From Mycolicibacterium sarraceniae (GTDB lineage: Bacteria; Actinomycetota; Actinomycetes; Mycobacteriales; Mycobacteriaceae): a stretch of 64,000 nt of DNA. The stretch covers positions 620,001 through 684,000 of the forward strand of contig NZ_AP022595.1 of assembly GCF_010731875.1 (NCBI RefSeq). The letters run 5' to 3'. This document shows positions 61,350 to 64,000 of the stretch, in pieces. Positions within the stretch are counted from its first letter, which is position 1, and the number at the start of each line of letters is the position of its first letter. Position numbers and translations under genes: made by a program. The notes beneath the pieces are model-generated. The model was given only the letters and a program-made list of their open reading frames with translations. It was not told the origin of the DNA and ran no database searches.

Positions 61350-61895
61350 ATGTCCTCTCAAGCGATCCGCGCCGCCGGCGCAGCGGCGGCGGCGGCCTGT
61401 TCCGCATTGCTCCTCACCGCACTACCGCAGGCCGGCGCGGCACCAGCCTTCGATTCACAGGGTTATGTCGACTCGACAGCGCGTTGTTCGAGCACCGCCG
61501 TGCTGTTCGGCAGCACCGACAGTTCACGGGTGGCGATCTGTAAGACGTCCGGCGGATACGAGTACCGCGGCGTGCGGGTCCGCGACGGGGCGAAGCTGGT
61601 GTTGCCGGCGTCCAGCGGCGGCGGCGGTTCGTACACCGCAGTCAACGACGGCATCACCTACACGGTGAGCTCCGGCTCACTGGTGGTGAGCTCGGGCGGC
61701 AGCACCGTGCGCACGGAGGCGTGGGTGGATTTCCACGGTCCCCAGTCGCAGGCGTCGACCACCTCCTCATCGTCGGCCCCGACAACGTCGGCGCCGACAT
61801 CATCGAGCACGGCCACATCAACCAGCACGACGCCGACGTCGACCACACCGCTGCCGCCACCGCTGCCCGCCGAAGTCGGCGGCACCACGCGCTAG
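61350..61895 (+). CDS. Secreted protein with Ser/Thr-rich tail
   Basis: 181 aa: Sec signal (LLLTALPQAGAA), a compact beta-rich domain (about 35-125) with two Cys in TARCSSTAV and VAICKTSG, and a low-complexity Ser/Thr/Pro tail (about 130-181, TSSSTATSTSTTPTST) of the kind mannosylated in mycobacteria. I do not recognise the domain. Confidence 0.75.
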   Translation: MSSQAIRAAGAAAAAACSALLLTALPQAGAAPAFDSQGYVDSTARCSSTAVLFGSTDSSRVAICKTSGGYEYRGVRVRDGAKLVLPASSGGGGSYTAVNDGITYTVSSGSLVVSSGGSTVRTEAWVDFHGPQSQASTTSSSSAPTTSAPTSSSTATSTSTTPTSTTPLPPPLPAEVGGTTR

Positions 61896-62099
61896 AGATC
61901 TCCCTCGGCAAGCAAGTGGCAGTGTCGGACATGGCCAAGCGCTTCAGTTCCGCAACCAGGCGACGCACGCCCTCGTGAGTGGTCTGCGCCGTCTTCACCT
62001 CAGCGAGGCGCAGCAGCGGGGACGTCCAATGATCGCCGGTTATCGCGTCACACCCAGCCGACGGTCCATATGCGGTAGTGGACCGCTCCGACCGACCGG

Positions 62100-63320
62100 T
62101 CAGGTGAGCCGGAGCTCGAGTCGTTCCAGACGGCGCACCAGAAGACTGGGTAGCCACCGGCCGACGCCGGCGGACTCGATCGTCGAGGTGCGTTCGAGGA
62201 GTTGTTCGATGACGATTCTGGCTTCCAACCGCGCGAGCGCTGCCCCGATGCAGAAGTGCGAACCCTTGCCGAAAGCGATGTGGCCCTTGCCCTCCGCCCT
62301 GTCGAGCCGGAACTCTGCGGGATCATCGAAATGGGATGGGTCTCGGTTCGCCGCACCCCAAAGCAGGAGCAGACGCGACCCCGCAGGGAGTTCAGTGCCG
62401 TACAGCTCGGTGTCGTTGACGACGTGGCGGTAGTGGGCACGGAAGGGCGGCTCGTAGCGCAGTACCTCTTCCAGGAATGCCCCCACGAAGGAGGGCTCGG
62501 CGCGGAGTCGTTGTTGTAGTTCGGTGTGTGTCGCGAGAAGGTAAGCGGCGGAACCGATCAGCGAAGCAGTGGATTCACCCCCGGCGCTGAAGAGCGTGAT
62601 CATCATCGTCTGCGCCGCGATACTGTTCAGAGCGCCGGTCGCGCACGCCGAGGCCAGATCCCCCAGCAGATCGTCGCGGGGGTCTGCTGCCGCACGGCCG
62701 AACTGTTCGGTTATGTAGGCGCTGAGTTCCATCACCGCGACGCCCGCGGACTCCATATCAGCCTGGGTCACCAGGCCTTCGACCATCTGGGTGGCGGCGT
62801 ATCCCCAATCGATGAGCTTGTCGATATCGGTATCGGGGACGCCGATGATGCGGCCGACGATCATCATCGGCAGGCGATTGGCCACCGCGCTCATCCACTC
62901 GATGCCAACGCCTTTCGCATCCTCGTCCCACAACTGCGCCGCGGCGTCGGCGATGTAGGGCTCGAACCCGCGAATGCGCTTGACGACCAAGTGCGGCAGC
63001 AAGAGCTTCCGGTGCACCGAATGCGCGGGCTCGTCAGCGGTCGCCAGCGCCTGCATCGGTCCGCCGAGTTCACCGATCTGGAATTCGGTGACGGCACCGC
63101 CCGGTTGACACATCATCGTCGCGGTCAGGTTGGACGAGAAATCACCGCACCGGCTGACCGCCTCGTTGACCGCAGCCCAACTGCTCACGGCGTAAAAACC
63201 CGAGTCCCCGATGTGGTGGACGTGCCCGGCCCGATGCATCCGCGCGTACAGCTCGTGCGGATCCTGGATGTACCGGTCGTCGAACAGCGCCAGTCCCAAA
63301 CCGGTATCCGCCGATGTCAC
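62100..63320 (-). CDS. Cytochrome P450 of the CYP144 type
   Basis: Haem monooxygenase. I-helix oxygen-binding FSAGGESTASL, ExxR in LEEVLRYEPPF, haem loop FGKGSHFCIGAALARLEARI with the Cys ligand, and RHVVNDTELYGTELPAG. Blocks such as FYAVSSWAAVNEAVSR and SNLTATM recall M. tuberculosis CYP144 (Rv1777). The GTG at 63320 gives 406 aa; the frame extends to an ATG at 63404 (434 aa). Divergent from a TetR gene, as in M. tuberculosis. Confidence 0.9.
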   Translation of the reverse strand: MTSADTGLGLALFDDRYIQDPHELYARMHRAGHVHHIGDSGFYAVSSWAAVNEAVSRCGDFSSNLTATMMCQPGGAVTEFQIGELGGPMQALATADEPAHSVHRKLLLPHLVVKRIRGFEPYIADAAAQLWDEDAKGVGIEWMSAVANRLPMMIVGRIIGVPDTDIDKLIDWGYAATQMVEGLVTQADMESAGVAVMELSAYITEQFGRAAADPRDDLLGDLASACATGALNSIAAQTMMITLFSAGGESTASLIGSAAYLLATHTELQQRLRAEPSFVGAFLEEVLRYEPPFRAHYRHVVNDTELYGTELPAGSRLLLLWGAANRDPSHFDDPAEFRLDRAEGKGHIAFGKGSHFCIGAALARLEARIVIEQLLERTSTIESAGVGRWLPSLLVRRLERLELRLT

Positions 63321-63403
63321 TTTTCTACGCTGAGCCGCCCGCACCCGGCGCGTCAATGACAATCGATCAAGTCGCGAAACTGATCCCCCGGCGGAAACGC
63401 CCA

Positions 63404-63464
63404 TTGTCTCAAACCAGCGTATTTACCTGCAGAAAGAGTGATATCGGCAGCATTCTTTGTCTCA
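63404..63464. promoter_or_regulatory. Directly repeated TTGTCTCA motifs between cyp144 and tetR
   Basis: TTGTCTCA occurs at 63404-63411 and 63457-63464 within the divergent promoter region. Same-orientation repeats could be half-sites for the TetR regulator, but no clean palindrome was found. Confidence 0.3.
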
Positions 63465-63475
63465 TCCCTGAGAAT

Positions 63476-64000
63476 ATGGCAATCATGGCGCACGGCGATT
63501 GGGTAATTGGTGGCGATCGCTCGACAGCCGCGGCGAATCGCATCTACGCGGCCGCGACCGAGCTCGTCGTCCGAGACGGGCTCGACGCCCTCGACATCGA
63601 CACCGTGGCAGCGAAGGTCCACTGCTCGCGCGCCACGGTGTACCGCCATGCCGGGGGTAAGGCCCAGATTCGCGACGCGGTGCTGACGCGTCTGGCGGCG
63701 GGCATCGTCCAAAAGGTGCGCGACGCCGTCGACGGTCTCACCGGTTCGGATCGCGTGCTTGTCGCGATCACAGTGGCGCTGCAGCTGATCCGGTCGGACC
63801 CGTTGCGGCGGCTGATGTTCAGCGCGGGCAACCTACCCGACGTCAAGGAACTGCACTCGTCACCCGTGCTGGCTCACCTTGCCGCCGAGCTTACCGGCAT
63901 TACCGACGACGATCCCCAAGCGGCGCAGTGGATCGTGCGGATCGTCGTATCCCTGGCCTACTCGCCGATCGCGAATGTCCGCGACGAGCGAGCGGTGCTC
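63476..64000 (+). CDS. TetR-family regulator, 5' part (window edge)
   Basis: 175 codons before the edge, no stop. N-terminal HTH: ANRIYAAATELVVRDGLDAL, IDTVAAKVHCSRATVYRHAGGK. The rest looks like a TetR ligand domain. ATG 63476 or in-frame ATG 63485. Same position as the Rv1776c-like regulator divergent to CYP144, so it probably controls the P450. Confidence 0.88.
   Translation, partial: MAIMAHGDWVIGGDRSTAAANRIYAAATELVVRDGLDALDIDTVAAKVHCSRATVYRHAGGKAQIRDAVLTRLAAGIVQKVRDAVDGLTGSDRVLVAITVALQLIRSDPLRRLMFSAGNLPDVKELHSSPVLAHLAAELTGITDDDPQAAQWIVRIVVSLAYSPIANVRDERAVL

Noticed and set aside
61654..62157. 167-codon minus-strand frame between the secreted protein and cyp144
   Set aside because: Half of it is antisense to the secreted protein's low-complexity tail, and no motif was found.

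Overview
The window is high-GC actinobacterial DNA from a mycobacterium (probably a Mycolicibacterium-type species). The evidence is a run of gene neighbours in the order known from the Mycobacterium tuberculosis Rv0998-Rv1031 region: kdp, ppx, DUF501, ftsB-like, eno, lpqU, mazG, mfd, TetR, glmU, prs, lpqT, rplY, pth, pks16, ispE, ksgA, rpfB, tatD, metG, pabB, rsmI, pmt, arcA, an AlkB-like gene and the cAMP-dependent acetyltransferase Pat. Other mycobacterial markers are a PE-PPE lipase remnant, a 13E12-type DUF222/HNH gene behind a LexA box, a CYP144/TetR pair, DUF5642 lipoproteins and many GTG starts. Identities come from reading the sequence and from remembered family features; no database search was run.

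Layout. 1-5.1 kb: the end of kdpB, an unusually long kdpC, the kdpDE two-component system and a 42-residue Cys/His-rich metallothionein-like peptide. 5.1-9.4 kb (minus strand): lpqU, eno, ftsB-like, DUF501 and ppx. 9.4-12.9 kb: efeUOB iron uptake behind tandem IdeR-like boxes. 12.9-18.6 kb (minus): mazG, mfd and a TetR regulator. 18.6-24.5 kb (plus): tRNA-Gln, glmU, prs, an ArsC-like gene, lpqT, an SDR, rplY and pth. 24.6-28.4 kb: a DUF6611-like gene overlapping an antisense membrane gene, a QueG-like Fe-S protein, and a divergent MFS-universal-stress fusion behind a perfect 30-bp palindrome. 28.4-36.4 kb: pks16, ispE, a kinase pseudogene, ksgA, rpfB, tatD and metG. 36.4-43.1 kb: an FAD oxidoreductase with an ECF41 sigma factor, pabB, rsmI, pmt and an LLM oxidoreductase.

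43.2-60 kb is an accessory stretch rich in broken genes. It holds remnants of an alcohol dehydrogenase, SoxR, a linear-amide hydrolase, a PE-PPE lipase, an SDR, a type III polyketide synthase that lost its catalytic cysteine region, and MmpL- and methyltransferase-like membrane fragments. These lie between intact genes: a double-domain CoA transferase, arcA, an AlkB-like gene, two DUF5642 lipoproteins, tspO, an LpqN/LpqT-type lipoprotein, DUF222/HNH, an AroE-like gene, pat, an FAD oxidoreductase and an ICMT-like methyltransferase. Most remnants combine an internal deletion with a frameshift. 60-64 kb holds a secreted histidine phosphatase, a secreted Ser/Thr-rich protein, CYP144 and its divergent TetR regulator, cut by the window edge.

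Functionally the window combines potassium and iron homeostasis, cell-wall and nucleotide-sugar metabolism, translation and rRNA modification, protein O-mannosylation, resuscitation and DNA repair. The most unusual items are the small metal-binding peptide, the MFS-Usp fusion with its operator, the KdpC insertion, and the dead type III PKS beside intact tailoring genes.
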